Of a stretch of DNA of 64,000 bases, positions 41,351 through 48,918 are shown in pieces. The notes under the pieces were generated by a model that was given only the letters and a program-made list of their open reading frames with translations, did no database searches and was not told where the DNA came from. The first letter of the stretch is position 1. Every line of letters starts with the position of its first letter. The stretch comes from Microvirga subterranea (lineage in GTDB: Bacteria; Pseudomonadota; Alphaproteobacteria; Rhizobiales; Beijerinckiaceae), in contig NZ_QQBB01000003.1 of NCBI RefSeq assembly GCF_003350535.1, positions 124,001 to 188,000 on the forward strand, written 5' to 3'. The translations under genes were made by a program, and so were the position numbers.

Positions 41351-41860
41351 ATGCCTTATTCAGCAGAACCCGCAGAGCGCCTAGCACCTGACACGGCCCC
41401 TCGCCTTTCGGCCGTCACGGCCATGGCCCGCGGCTTCATCGGCCGCTGCCCGAACTGCGGCAAGGGCCGCCTGTTCGGCCGCTTCCTGAAGGTGGCGGAC
41501 CACTGCGATTCCTGCGGGATGGAGCTCCACCATCACCGGGCGGACGACTTTCCGCCCTACATCGTCATGTTCATCGTCGGCCATCTGGTCGGCTACGGCA
41601 TCCTCATGACCGAGACGAAGATGGATGTGCCCATGTGGTTTCACCTGGCGCTCTGGCCCGCCCTGACGCTCGTCCTGTGCCTCGCCCTCCTCCAGCCGGT
41701 AAAAGGCGCTGTCGTCGGGCTGCAATACGCGCTAGGCATGCACGGCTTCGGCGCGGCGCGCGCCCATGCGGAAGGACGAGACAGGGAGACCGGGCGTGAC
41801 GGAGATGCAGGCGCTGATGGAAAGGCTGGACCGGCACGCATCCATAGCGCGCGATCCTAA
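41351..41860 (+). CDS. DUF983 family membrane protein
   Basis: A 169-residue protein with the DUF983 pattern. An N-terminal zinc-ribbon-like CPNCGKGRLF ... DHCDSCGMELHHHRADDFPPY carries two Cys-x2-Cys pairs, followed by two transmembrane helices (IVMFIVGHLVGYGILM and LALWPALTLVLCLALLQPV). Function is unknown; family members sit beside rnr in many Rhizobiales. The last 20 or so residues ([19 protein letters not shown]) overlap the start of the Nudix gene by about 65 bases, an unusually long overlap, so the C-terminal end is poorly constrained. Confidence 0.85.
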   Translation: MPYSAEPAERLAPDTAPRLSAVTAMARGFIGRCPNCGKGRLFGRFLKVADHCDSCGMELHHHRADDFPPYIVMFIVGHLVGYGILMTETKMDVPMWFHLALWPALTLVLCLALLQPVKGAVVGLQYALGMHGFGAARAHAEGRDRETGRDGDAGADGKAGPARIHSARS

Positions 41861-42548
41861 CGCTCCGACTCTCCGCCCGGCCGATGCCGCCACACTCATC
41901 GTCATCGACCGCAAGGGCCGCCACCCCAAGGTGCTCATGGGCAAACGCCATGAGGGCCACAAGTTCATGCCGGGCAAGTTCGTGTTTCCGGGTGGGCGCA
42001 TCGAGGCTCCCGACCGATCCATGTCGGTCGTCGGCACTCTCCACCCCCGTGCCGAGCAGACCCTCATGGCCCGGGTCACGCGCCCCTCGCCCCAGCGCAG
42101 CCGCGCCCTGGCCCTCGCGGCCATTCGCGAGACCTTCGAGGAGACCGGACTCCTTCTCGGCACGAAGGATTACGGTGCCCCCGAGAAGGCTCCTGCGGGA
42201 GCCTGGGCGTCGTTCCAGGAGCGCGGAGTGTTCCCGGACCTCGAAGCCCTTCAGGTGGTCGGCCGCGCCATCACGCCGCCCGGGCGGGTCAAGCGCTTCG
42301 ACACCCGCTTCTTCGCCGTCGACCGGACTGCCATCGCGGACGAGGTGGAGGGCGTGGTCGGTCCCCAGTCCGAACTGGTGGAACTGACCTGGGTCACCAT
42401 CGACAAGGCCCTGGCCCTCGACCTGCCCCCGATCACCGCAGTGCTCCTGGGGGAGCTGCGCGCCCGGATCGACGCCGGCTTCTTTCCCGAACTGCCGGTC
42501 CCGTTCTTCCACCAGAAGCGCGGCCGCTTCGTTCGGGAGCTGCTCTGA
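41796..42548 (+). CDS. Nudix hydrolase (NUDT7/8-like with split Nudix box)
   Basis: A 250-residue Nudix protein of the branch in which the Nudix box is separated. FVFPGGRIEAP carries the first Gly-Gly-x-x-Glu part, and the second half AAIRETFEETGLLLG carries RExFEETGLL. Between them are about 30 extra residues, as in eukaryotic NUDT7/8/19-like proteins that hydrolyse CoA or nucleotide derivatives. VMGKRHEGHKFMPGKFVFPGG is the substrate-side loop. The GTG at 41796 follows GGGAG at good spacing; an ATG at 41766 is the alternative. It overlaps DUF983 by about 65 bases. Confidence 0.85.
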   Translation: MTEMQALMERLDRHASIARDPNAPTLRPADAATLIVIDRKGRHPKVLMGKRHEGHKFMPGKFVFPGGRIEAPDRSMSVVGTLHPRAEQTLMARVTRPSPQRSRALALAAIRETFEETGLLLGTKDYGAPEKAPAGAWASFQERGVFPDLEALQVVGRAITPPGRVKRFDTRFFAVDRTAIADEVEGVVGPQSELVELTWVTIDKALALDLPPITAVLLGELRARIDAGFFPELPVPFFHQKRGRFVRELL

Positions 42549-42630
42549 GCCTCGACGCGGCATGAACGATCAGCGTCCCCATTACCGGACTTCGCCCTGA
42601 AAGAGGCCGCCGATCCTTCATGTCAGGCCG

Positions 42631-44571
42631 TCAGATGACGCGGAAGTCGTCCGCTGTCAGCTTCAGGTTTTTCGACAGGCTTGCGATCTCGACGGCAGCC
42701 TTCGCGCCGGAGCCATCCTCGTCGTAATAAAGCTTGGCCTTTCTCGGATCGTAGAACACGTAGTCGTTCTTGTCCTTGGCGTGGCTGCCGACCGTGAAGA
42801 AATTCTTGTTCAGCGCAGCCGGGCCACCCTCGCTCCCCTTGGAGCCAAGCTTCTTGAAGATCTTGTTCTCGAGCCAGATCGTGTCGTTGGCCGCATCGAA
42901 GTCGGTGACCTTGTCGACGGACCTCTTGTCGAGCTTGGTGCTGAACACGAACGTGTCCCGACCGTCACCACCGGCCAGAACATCCTTGCCGAGGCCACTC
43001 CAGAGCACGTCATTACCGCCGCCGCCGCTAAGGCGGTCATTGCCGGAGAGCCCCATGATGATTTCGTTTGAGGCACGGCCGGTGATCGTGTCGCCCTTGC
43101 CCGTACCGTTGATCCGAACGAGATCATCTGACGCGAATGCAAGAGCACCCAACGCAACGAATTGATCGAGCGACAGCGTAACCGCGTTGTCTCGGGCATC
43201 GAGAGAATCCACGCCCTTAGCCACGAGGGCCGCAACATCGCTGGCCGTGAGGCTGCTCAGGGCCGCGCCGGCATCTGCAACGGCGATCGCGTCGCCGGAA
43301 TTCAAGCCGATGCCTCCGAGAGCCTGGATCTGCGCCATGGAAAGCGCCAGAACGTCGTTGCTTGCGTCGAGCGCAGTCACCCCTTGCGCCGCCAGTGCCT
43401 GGATTTGAGGTGCCGACAGAGCCGCGATGGTCGAACCGTTGTCCGAGATGGCAATCGCGTCCCCGCTTTGCGTCGGAGCCTGCCCGAGAGCGCTGGCCTG
43501 TGCGATCGATAGGATCACGGCGTTGCCGCTGGCATCAATGAGATCGACGCCCTGAGCGATCAAAGCAGAAATCTGCGTTGCGCTCAACGCGGCGATGTTG
43601 GCGCCTGCATCGCGCACGGTGACATTGTCCCCCGCGGCGAAAGTGACACCGTTTCCGGCCAGAGCGGCAGCCTGAGCGGCATTCAACACGACGGGATCGA
43701 CGGCATCGAACATGTCGACGCCCTTGGCGCCGAGCGCCGCGATCTGGGCAGGGCTTAGCTCGTTGATCGGGCCCGTCACTATGACGTTGCTGCCGGCAGA
43801 GTAGCCGATAGCAGACTCGGCCAAGGTTACGGCCTGCGTCAGGGTGAGGTTGACTGCATCGATGGCGTGCAGATAGTCCACGCCGCGGGCGGCATAATTG
43901 TCCATCATCGTGGACGAGAGCACCGCGAAGTCGTTCGAGCTCCCCGTCACGGTAATCTCGTCGCTTGCCACGAACTTCACTGCGGCATCGATGCTGTTGA
44001 GCTGGTCGAGGGTGAGCGTGAGCGCCCCTCCGGTCACGTCGATGGCGACAACGCCCTGGCTGGCGAGAGCGCTGCATTGGGCGCTCGTGAGAGCCTTGAT
44101 GTTGTCGGCCGTGTCCACAAGGGTCACCTTGTCATCGGACCAGAATCCGTTGCCGACAGCATTCATGTTCGATGCGGCGAGCAACTGACCGACGGAGAGG
44201 GAAATCTGGTTGTCGCTAACGTCGAAGGCCCGGACCTGCTTTCCGGCCCGGCCCAAGGCGTCAATCTGCTCCGATGTCAGGCTGGCGATATTTGCGGCCG
44301 TATCGGCAATGACCACGACCGAGCCGAGATTGAACGACATCCCCGTCGCCAGAAGCGCGCGGGCCTGCTCCACGTTCCACCTGAGGATGCTCCCGCTCGT
44401 TGTATCGTTCTGCACGCTGAAGACGTCGATCTTGTACTGGTCCAGCGACGCGATCTGGCCGACCGTGAGATTCCTGAAATTGGTGACCGTGTCGATCACC
44501 GTGATGACGGAGCCGGGGCTATATGCACCGTGGTTGAGGGCTTGCTGGATGGTTACGTTCTCGTTTGCCAT
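42631..44571 (-). CDS. RTX-type repeat protein, paralogue A (646 residues)
   Basis: The protein starts MANENVTIQQALNHGAYSPG with no Sec signal and has eight tandem repeats of about 52-60 residues (up to residue 475). A typical unit reads ANIAALSATQISALIAQGVD then LIDASGNAVILSIAQASALG. After that comes a 171-residue C-terminal module: RTX nonapeptides (GLSGNDRLSGGGGNDVL and GKDVLAGGDGRDTF) that bind calcium, a DKVTDFD motif, and the end SKNLKLTADDFRVI. This architecture means type I secretion, with the signal at the C-terminus. The paralogue at 56056-58302 has the same design. Function of the repeats is not known. No type I secretion genes are in the window. The low-GC leader may allow regulated expression. 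Confidence 0.85.
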   Translation of the reverse strand: MANENVTIQQALNHGAYSPGSVITVIDTVTNFRNLTVGQIASLDQYKIDVFSVQNDTTSGSILRWNVEQARALLATGMSFNLGSVVVIADTAANIASLTSEQIDALGRAGKQVRAFDVSDNQISLSVGQLLAASNMNAVGNGFWSDDKVTLVDTADNIKALTSAQCSALASQGVVAIDVTGGALTLTLDQLNSIDAAVKFVASDEITVTGSSNDFAVLSSTMMDNYAARGVDYLHAIDAVNLTLTQAVTLAESAIGYSAGSNVIVTGPINELSPAQIAALGAKGVDMFDAVDPVVLNAAQAAALAGNGVTFAAGDNVTVRDAGANIAALSATQISALIAQGVDLIDASGNAVILSIAQASALGQAPTQSGDAIAISDNGSTIAALSAPQIQALAAQGVTALDASNDVLALSMAQIQALGGIGLNSGDAIAVADAGAALSSLTASDVAALVAKGVDSLDARDNAVTLSLDQFVALGALAFASDDLVRINGTGKGDTITGRASNEIIMGLSGNDRLSGGGGNDVLWSGLGKDVLAGGDGRDTFVFSTKLDKRSVDKVTDFDAANDTIWLENKIFKKLGSKGSEGGPAALNKNFFTVGSHAKDKNDYVFYDPRKAKLYYDEDGSGAKAAVEIASLSKNLKLTADDFRVI

Positions 44572-44922
44572 CGTGTCACTCCTGAAAGATTCTCGGCTCG
44601 GAGGCCGGTGGAATCGGGATCCGTCAAATATTCAGGATGATATCTAGCGTCTTGTCGACGACGTATACTCCCTAAACAGGGAGGAAAGACAGTTGATGTG
44701 CGTCATCGCACTAGAAGATGAGATTGGATCTCACGCAAATTAATGGATTATTTAGATCCCACCGAAACGAGTTCAACGCCTTCCCCAACTCCCGGATCAA
44801 GACTTAACAATTCATTATTTACTAAAGAAATGCATGTGCCTTCGTCCAGGGCAGTCAGAAGGCCAAGATCAGGCAGGTCTGGCGAATTCCCAGCAGAATT
44901 CTCAACGCTCGGCTTCTCCTGC
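44572..44922. other. AT-rich leader region upstream of paralogue A
   Basis: About 350 bases with clearly lower GC than the genes. It contains CTCCCT-AAAC-AGGGAG (44668-44683) and GTGCG-TCAT-CGCAC, both short inverted repeats, and runs such as AATTAATGGATTATTTAG. It probably holds the promoter and regulatory sites for the RTX gene on the minus strand. A 60-codon reading frame on the minus strand at 44748-44930 is present but unconvincing. Confidence 0.45.
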
Positions 44923-45054
44923 TCACGCAAAGCGGACGAAGCTGTAGATCAGCAGGAGAAGGATTGCGATGGCGGCCCCGATTCCGATCGGGGTCAGCAT
45001 CGACTGGATGTCCTTCCAGCCGGGCGTCTGATGGTCGTGGGTCGGGGCGGCCAT
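44923..45054 (-). CDS. Small single-pass membrane protein, 43 residues
   Basis: A 43-residue ORF beginning [18 protein letters not shown], with one transmembrane helix ([20 protein letters not shown]) and a short RFA end. GGAG lies eight bases before the ATG (CGGAGCCCAGGCAATG). The His-rich N-terminus and helix size recall accessory subunits such as small oxidase or transporter peptides, but I do not recognise it. A GTGAGAG/CTCTCAC hairpin lies just upstream at 45067-45084. Confidence 0.6.
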   Translation of the reverse strand: MAAPTHDHQTPGWKDIQSMLTPIGIGAAIAILLLLIYSFVRFA

Positions 45055-45066
45055 TGCCTGGGCTCC

Positions 45067-45084
45067 GTGAGAGTGGCCTCTCAC
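45067..45084 (-). promoter_or_regulatory. Hairpin in the leader of the 43-residue gene
   Basis: Seven-base perfect stem GTGAGAG and CTCTCAC with a four-base loop, about 12 bases before the small gene's start. It could affect translation initiation of that gene or be a transcript-end structure. Confidence 0.3.
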
Positions 45085-45246
45085 GCCTCAACTCCCTTGA
45101 TTCCCAAAGCGATTCAGCTTGGCCTTGGCATTTTTGCGCCGAAGCCCCGCTCAAAACCCGCCGAACCGCTCCTCCAGGCGGCCCCGTGCTGCCGGAACCC
45201 TTGACGAAAGCGCCCCGATGGTGCATGGGAAGCCCACGATTTTCTC

Positions 45247-45264
45247 GGCCGGGTTCGCCCGGCC
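45247..45264 (+). promoter_or_regulatory. TTCG-loop hairpin in the rpmG leader
   Basis: GGCCGGG-TTCG-CCCGGCC: a seven-pair GC stem with a UUCG tetraloop, then TTTGCGTTT, 44 bases before the rpmG start. It resembles an attenuator or leader stem; r-protein genes are often controlled in the leader. Confidence 0.4.
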
Positions 45265-45308
45265 TTTGCGTTTCGGCCCCGCCGAGCGCCGAACCAAGAG
45301 GTCCGACC

Positions 45309-45476
45309 ATGGCCAAGGCCGCAACCATCAAAGTGAAGCTCGTCTCCACCGCCGACACGGGCTTTTTCTACGTGACGAAGAAGAACTCCCGTACGATGAC
45401 CGACAAGATGTCGTTCAAGAAGTACGACCCGGTCGCGAAGAAGCACGTCGAATTCAAGGAAGCGAAGATCAAGTAA
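45309..45476 (+). CDS. rpmG: 50S ribosomal protein L33
   Basis: The 55-residue protein ([20 protein letters not shown] ... [18 protein letters not shown]) is L33 of the zinc-free type, since no CxxC pairs are present. The ATG is preceded by AGAGG. A strong terminator follows. In Rhizobiales rpmG is usually linked to divK-pleD; here divK is 14 kb further on, separated by the sugar locus and the second RTX gene. Confidence 0.97.
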   Translation: MAKAATIKVKLVSTADTGFFYVTKKNSRTMTDKMSFKKYDPVAKKHVEFKEAKIK

Positions 45477-45506
45477 CGGCTTCCAGCCGACTTATGGATC
45501 TTCACG

Positions 45507-45537
45507 AACCGCCCCGTTTTCGGGGCGGTTTTCTTTT
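45507..45537 (+). terminator. Terminator of rpmG
   Basis: AACCGCCCCG-TTTT-CGGGGCGGTT: ten-base stem with a TTTT loop, followed by TTCTTTT. It lies 30 bases after the L33 stop. Confidence 0.9.
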
Positions 45538-45567
45538 GTGCGGGGGCTCTCCGGAAGGCCCGGCCCG

Positions 45568-46536
45568 CTACTTCCCTTCGACCTCGTAGATGTAGAGCAC
45601 GGACTTGTCGTCCTCGGGCATGAAGTATGCCTTGAGTCCCGCCTCGCTGGTCTCCATCCAGACGGGATTGTGGGTCATGTCGTAGCCCGAGGCGGTCCAG
45701 AGCAGGACCGGGGTCTGGAACAGGGGCCGCCCGTCCGTGAGGCTGACCACGTCGAGGCCGCCGAGTCGGAACGGGGGAGCGTCGGGAGTGGTCCGCATCT
45801 CCGTCACGCCAGAGCAGAGCATCCGGTGGGAGCCGGCGTATTTGCAGTCCTGATAGTCCAGGTAGTGCGAGGTGTTGAGCCGCCGCAGCTTCTCGGGCGT
45901 CTCGTCCGCATTCGTGGGCTTGCCGTTCTGGTCGAGCGACCAGCGATAGAATCGGCGGGATCCCCAGCTCACCCCGTGAAGCGAGTTGTCGTCCGTGTCG
46001 TGGACGAGGCCGCCCACGTGGTCCTGGAAGCGGAACATCTCCTCCGCCTTCATGGTCTCCGGATCGACTCGGTAGATGATGGATCGGCTGTTGGGCCGGT
46101 ACTCGGCCACCGGCACCCAGATGTAGCGGCCGTCATAATCGATGCCGCCTGGATGGTAGACCGAGCCCTCGCCCAAGGTGATCTCGCCCACGAGGTTGCC
46201 CTTCATGTCAATCTTGAACAGGTGCCCGACGCCCTCGCCCGTATCGCGGTCGTAGCCGTCCTGCGGCTGCGGAAACCGCTTGGTCGGCGTCTTGATTTCG
46301 ACGGAGGACACGAAGAGCGTGTCGCCGATCTTCACCATGCCCTGGGGATGGTGCGTCAGGAAGTTGATCGGCACGGCCTCGACCGGCTTCCACGAGGTGC
46401 CGCGGGAGAGCTTCATCACCCGCTCGACGAGGAGATCCCGATCCGTCTCCGCCGCCGTCACGGCGGTCATGAGGCCGACAAGGCCGAGGGTGCTCAGGGC
46501 GACAGCGAACGGGCGTCTGCAGAAACGGCGCATCAT
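45568..46536 (-). CDS. DUF6454-type secreted beta-propeller-like protein
   Basis: The 322-residue protein has a Sec signal (residues about 1-29, ending TAVTAAETD) and then propeller-like strands: THHPQGMVKIGDTLFVSSVE, SVYHPGGIDYDGRYIWVPVA, HDTDDNSLHGVSWGSRRFY, and CKYAGSHRMLCSGVTEM. The His-Pro-x-Gly-x-x-x-Asp and Asp-x-x-x-x-Gly-x-x-Tyr patterns are typical of quinoprotein-like/SMP-30-like propellers; I associate it with DUF6454. It converges with rpmG and belongs to the sugar locus by position. A substrate or catalytic function cannot be assigned. Confidence 0.7.
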   Translation of the reverse strand: MMRRFCRRPFAVALSTLGLVGLMTAVTAAETDRDLLVERVMKLSRGTSWKPVEAVPINFLTHHPQGMVKIGDTLFVSSVEIKTPTKRFPQPQDGYDRDTGEGVGHLFKIDMKGNLVGEITLGEGSVYHPGGIDYDGRYIWVPVAEYRPNSRSIIYRVDPETMKAEEMFRFQDHVGGLVHDTDDNSLHGVSWGSRRFYRWSLDQNGKPTNADETPEKLRRLNTSHYLDYQDCKYAGSHRMLCSGVTEMRTTPDAPPFRLGGLDVVSLTDGRPLFQTPVLLWTASGYDMTHNPVWMETSEAGLKAYFMPEDDKSVLYIYEVEGK

Positions 46537-46642
46537 GGCTCTCCCAGGGTCACGGACCCGCTTCTAGCGAGCGGGTGATGTCATTTTAGTGTCGGCATCT
46601 CCGTCGACCATTGCCGTCGCGCTTTTCCGGCCTGCCATCCGG

Positions 46643-47644
46643 CTATCCGATCTTCTCCCAGGCCCCCGAGGCTTCCGATCGCTGCAGCGCGTCGAGAATC
46701 CGCATGTTCTGGATGGCGTCCTCCACCCCGTAGGCGAGCGGCTCCATGCCCCGAATCGCACGGCTGAACGCCTCGCCTTGGAGCTGGTACTGATCGACCG
46801 GCGGCACTTCCACCAGCCGGGCGGAGGCACCCCCATGCTGGCTGCAATCGTCGACGAAGATCCGAGCCGCCTTGTCCGCAGGCGCATTGAACGGAATGGC
46901 GATCTCGATCCGCCCCTTCGTGCCGACGACCTGAACGCGCTGGTGCGGCGCAGCCTGCGTCGAGACCGTGAAGGTCAGCTGCCGGCCGTTGCCGAAATCG
47001 AGGATCGCGCTCGCGATCCGGTCAACCCCGAAGGCGATGTCGCGGTCGATGAGGGCGATCGCGCGGAGCGGCTCGTCGTCGAAGAAGTAGCGTCCTGCCA
47101 CCACGGCGTAGCAGCCGATGTCGAGGAGACCTCCACCGCCGATGTCGGGCCTGTTGCGGATGTTGGCGGGATCCGCATTGAAGTACGAGAACGCCGCCTG
47201 GATGAAGCGCGGCTCGCCGATCTCACCGGCACGAACAAGGTCGCGTACGTGCTGCCATTGCGGATGATGGCGCACCATGAAGGCTTCCGCGATCAACACA
47301 TGGGGCGGTACATTCCGGAGCCGCTCCGCCTCCGCGGCCGTGATGGCGATGGGCTTTTCGCACAGGACGTGCTTGCCGGCGTCAGCGGCCGCAAGCGTCA
47401 TCGGGACATGGAGGTGGTTGGGAAGCGGGTTGTAGACGGCATCGACATCAGGATCCGCGAGCAGCTCCTCGTAGGAGCCATAAGCCCTCGCGACACCGAA
47501 CTCGTCTGCGGTTGCGCGCGCGGCAGCCCCGTCTCGCGAGGCGATGGCGACGACTTTGCAGAGCGGGCTCTTCAGGAGGCCGGGAATCATCCGGGTCCTG
47601 CCGATCTTCGCCGTGCTTAAGATCCCCCAACGGACCGGTTCCAT
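46643..47644 (-). CDS. Gfo/Idh/MocA family oxidoreductase
   Basis: The 333-residue NAD(P)-dependent oxidoreductase has the Rossmann motif in WGILSTAKIGRTRMIPGLL, the PDVDAVYNPLPNHLHVP signature, and the EKP motif in HVLCEKPIAITAAEAER. A Gly-rich GGGLLDIGCYAV segment supplies the catalytic Asp and following residues. The family oxidises or reduces sugars and inositols at a ring hydroxyl. It lies just downstream of the LacI regulator on the same strand and 43 bases away, so it is probably in one transcript with it. Confidence 0.87.
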   Translation of the reverse strand: MEPVRWGILSTAKIGRTRMIPGLLKSPLCKVVAIASRDGAAARATADEFGVARAYGSYEELLADPDVDAVYNPLPNHLHVPMTLAAADAGKHVLCEKPIAITAAEAERLRNVPPHVLIAEAFMVRHHPQWQHVRDLVRAGEIGEPRFIQAAFSYFNADPANIRNRPDIGGGGLLDIGCYAVVAGRYFFDDEPLRAIALIDRDIAFGVDRIASAILDFGNGRQLTFTVSTQAAPHQRVQVVGTKGRIEIAIPFNAPADKAARIFVDDCSQHGGASARLVEVPPVDQYQLQGEAFSRAIRGMEPLAYGVEDAIQNMRILDALQRSEASGAWEKIG

Positions 47645-47687
47645 AGCGCCCTCCCGAGGCTTCGTGTCGACATACGCGTGGCGGTCG

Positions 47688-48758
47688 TCAGACCGCCCGC
47701 CGCCGCAGCGGCTTGGCGGCCCTGCCCGGAGCAGGGCCGGTGGTGTCCCGGTCGAGGAGCGTGAGCGGCAGCCGCACGCTCCAGTCCTCGGGCTTCATCT
47801 CCCCTCGGATCATCTTGAGGAGAACCCTGGCTCCCATGCGGCCCAGCTCATGCAGCGGCTGCTGGAGCGTGGTGAGGGTCGGCTCGATGTAGTCGGCGAA
47901 TTCGATGCCGTCGAACCCGACGATGGAGACGTCCTCCGGCACGCGCAGGCCCGCCGCCCTCACCGTCTTCAGGAAGCCGATGGCGCTCTCGTCGCTCGCT
48001 GCGAAGATGCCCGTCGGGCGGTCCTTCAGGCGCAGGAAGGCCTCGGCGGCCGCAACACCGGTGGAAAAAACGAAGCGTCCCTCCCAGCGCACGAAATCGC
48101 GCTCGCCCAGCCCTGCCTCCGCCACGCCTTGACGGAAGCCGGCGTAACGCTCGCCCTCGATGACGTTGCCTGTCGGTCCGGCGACGTAGCCGAGCCGTCG
48201 ATGGCCAAGACCGACGAGATGCCTGACCGCCTCCCGCGAAGCCTCCCGGTCCTGCACGACCACACTTGGGATGCGCTCATCGGAAATTGCCGCGCACATG
48301 GCCACCATCGGCAGCCCGGCCTCGTCCATGTGGCGCGTGCCGTCCCCGGGAATGCGCCCGTTCATGAGGAGAATTCCATCGGCCTGCCGCGACAGCGCGA
48401 GATCCACATAGCGCGGCTCGCGTTCGAGGCAGTTGTCGAGATTGCCGATGACGAGCCCGTATCCCGACTGCGTCAGCTCGTCGTCAATGCCGCGCAGGAT
48501 CTGGGCGAAGACCGGATTGGCGAGGTTCGGCACGACCACGAGCACGGTCATCGTGCGCCGGGTGCGCAGGTTACGGGCCACGCTGTTCGGCGTGTAGCCG
48601 CTCCGCCGTACCGCCTCCATCACAACATCGTGCGTTTTGGTCCGCACCTTGTCCGGATTCGCCAAGACACGGCTCACGGTCGCGGTCGATACACCCGCAA
48701 GTCGAGCTACGTCGGCGATGCGTATCTCTTTGACTGAGCGCCATCGCTTGCGGCTCAT
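47688..48758 (-). CDS. LacI-family transcriptional regulator of the sugar locus
   Basis: The 356-residue repressor has an N-terminal helix-turn-helix (IRIADVARLAGVSTATVSRVL) and hinge helix NSVARNLRTRRT, then a periplasmic-binding-like ligand domain. It faces the ABC importer from across 160 bases that contain a TGTAATCGATTACA palindrome, the classic LacI-type site. It very likely controls the importer and sugar-conversion genes and is released by an imported sugar or its derivative. It is on the opposite strand from them, with the Gfo/Idh gene behind it. Confidence 0.92.
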   Translation of the reverse strand: MSRKRWRSVKEIRIADVARLAGVSTATVSRVLANPDKVRTKTHDVVMEAVRRSGYTPNSVARNLRTRRTMTVLVVVPNLANPVFAQILRGIDDELTQSGYGLVIGNLDNCLEREPRYVDLALSRQADGILLMNGRIPGDGTRHMDEAGLPMVAMCAAISDERIPSVVVQDREASREAVRHLVGLGHRRLGYVAGPTGNVIEGERYAGFRQGVAEAGLGERDFVRWEGRFVFSTGVAAAEAFLRLKDRPTGIFAASDESAIGFLKTVRAAGLRVPEDVSIVGFDGIEFADYIEPTLTTLQQPLHELGRMGARVLLKMIRGEMKPEDWSVRLPLTLLDRDTTGPAPGRAAKPLRRRAV

Positions 48759-48832
48759 GAGTGCTACTCCCGCGGTACGTCCACAGTACCAGCAAGCTTG
48801 TTACAGGAAAACAAACCGCGTGAACTTGGTGC

Positions 48833-48858
48833 TTGACTTATTTTGAAGCCGATTTCAA
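48833..48858 (+). promoter_or_regulatory. Promoter-like -35 and second operator-like repeat
   Basis: TTGACT at 48833-48838 looks like a -35 hexamer for the binding-protein gene. It is followed by TTGAAGCCGATTTCAA (48843-48858), an imperfect palindrome centred on CG. A clear -10 was not identified. Its centre is 29 bases from that of the main operator. Confidence 0.35.
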
Positions 48859-48872
48859 CCTACGTGAAAAGA

Positions 48873-48886
48873 TGTAATCGATTACA
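48873..48886 (+). promoter_or_regulatory. LacI-type operator
   Basis: TGTAATCGATTACA is a perfect 14-base palindrome with the central CG step typical of LacI/GalR operators. It lies 33 bases before the binding-protein start, between that gene and the divergent lacI-type regulator, and is the natural binding site for that repressor. Confidence 0.75.
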
Positions 48887-48918
48887 CAAGTCGATCAAAA
48901 CGCTTCTGGGAGGAAGCC

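Noticed and set aside
44748-44930. 60-codon minus-strand frame in the AT-rich region
   Set aside because: It starts with TTG without a ribosome site, has no family features, and AT-rich sequence readily yields such frames. It is noted only as part of the leader region.
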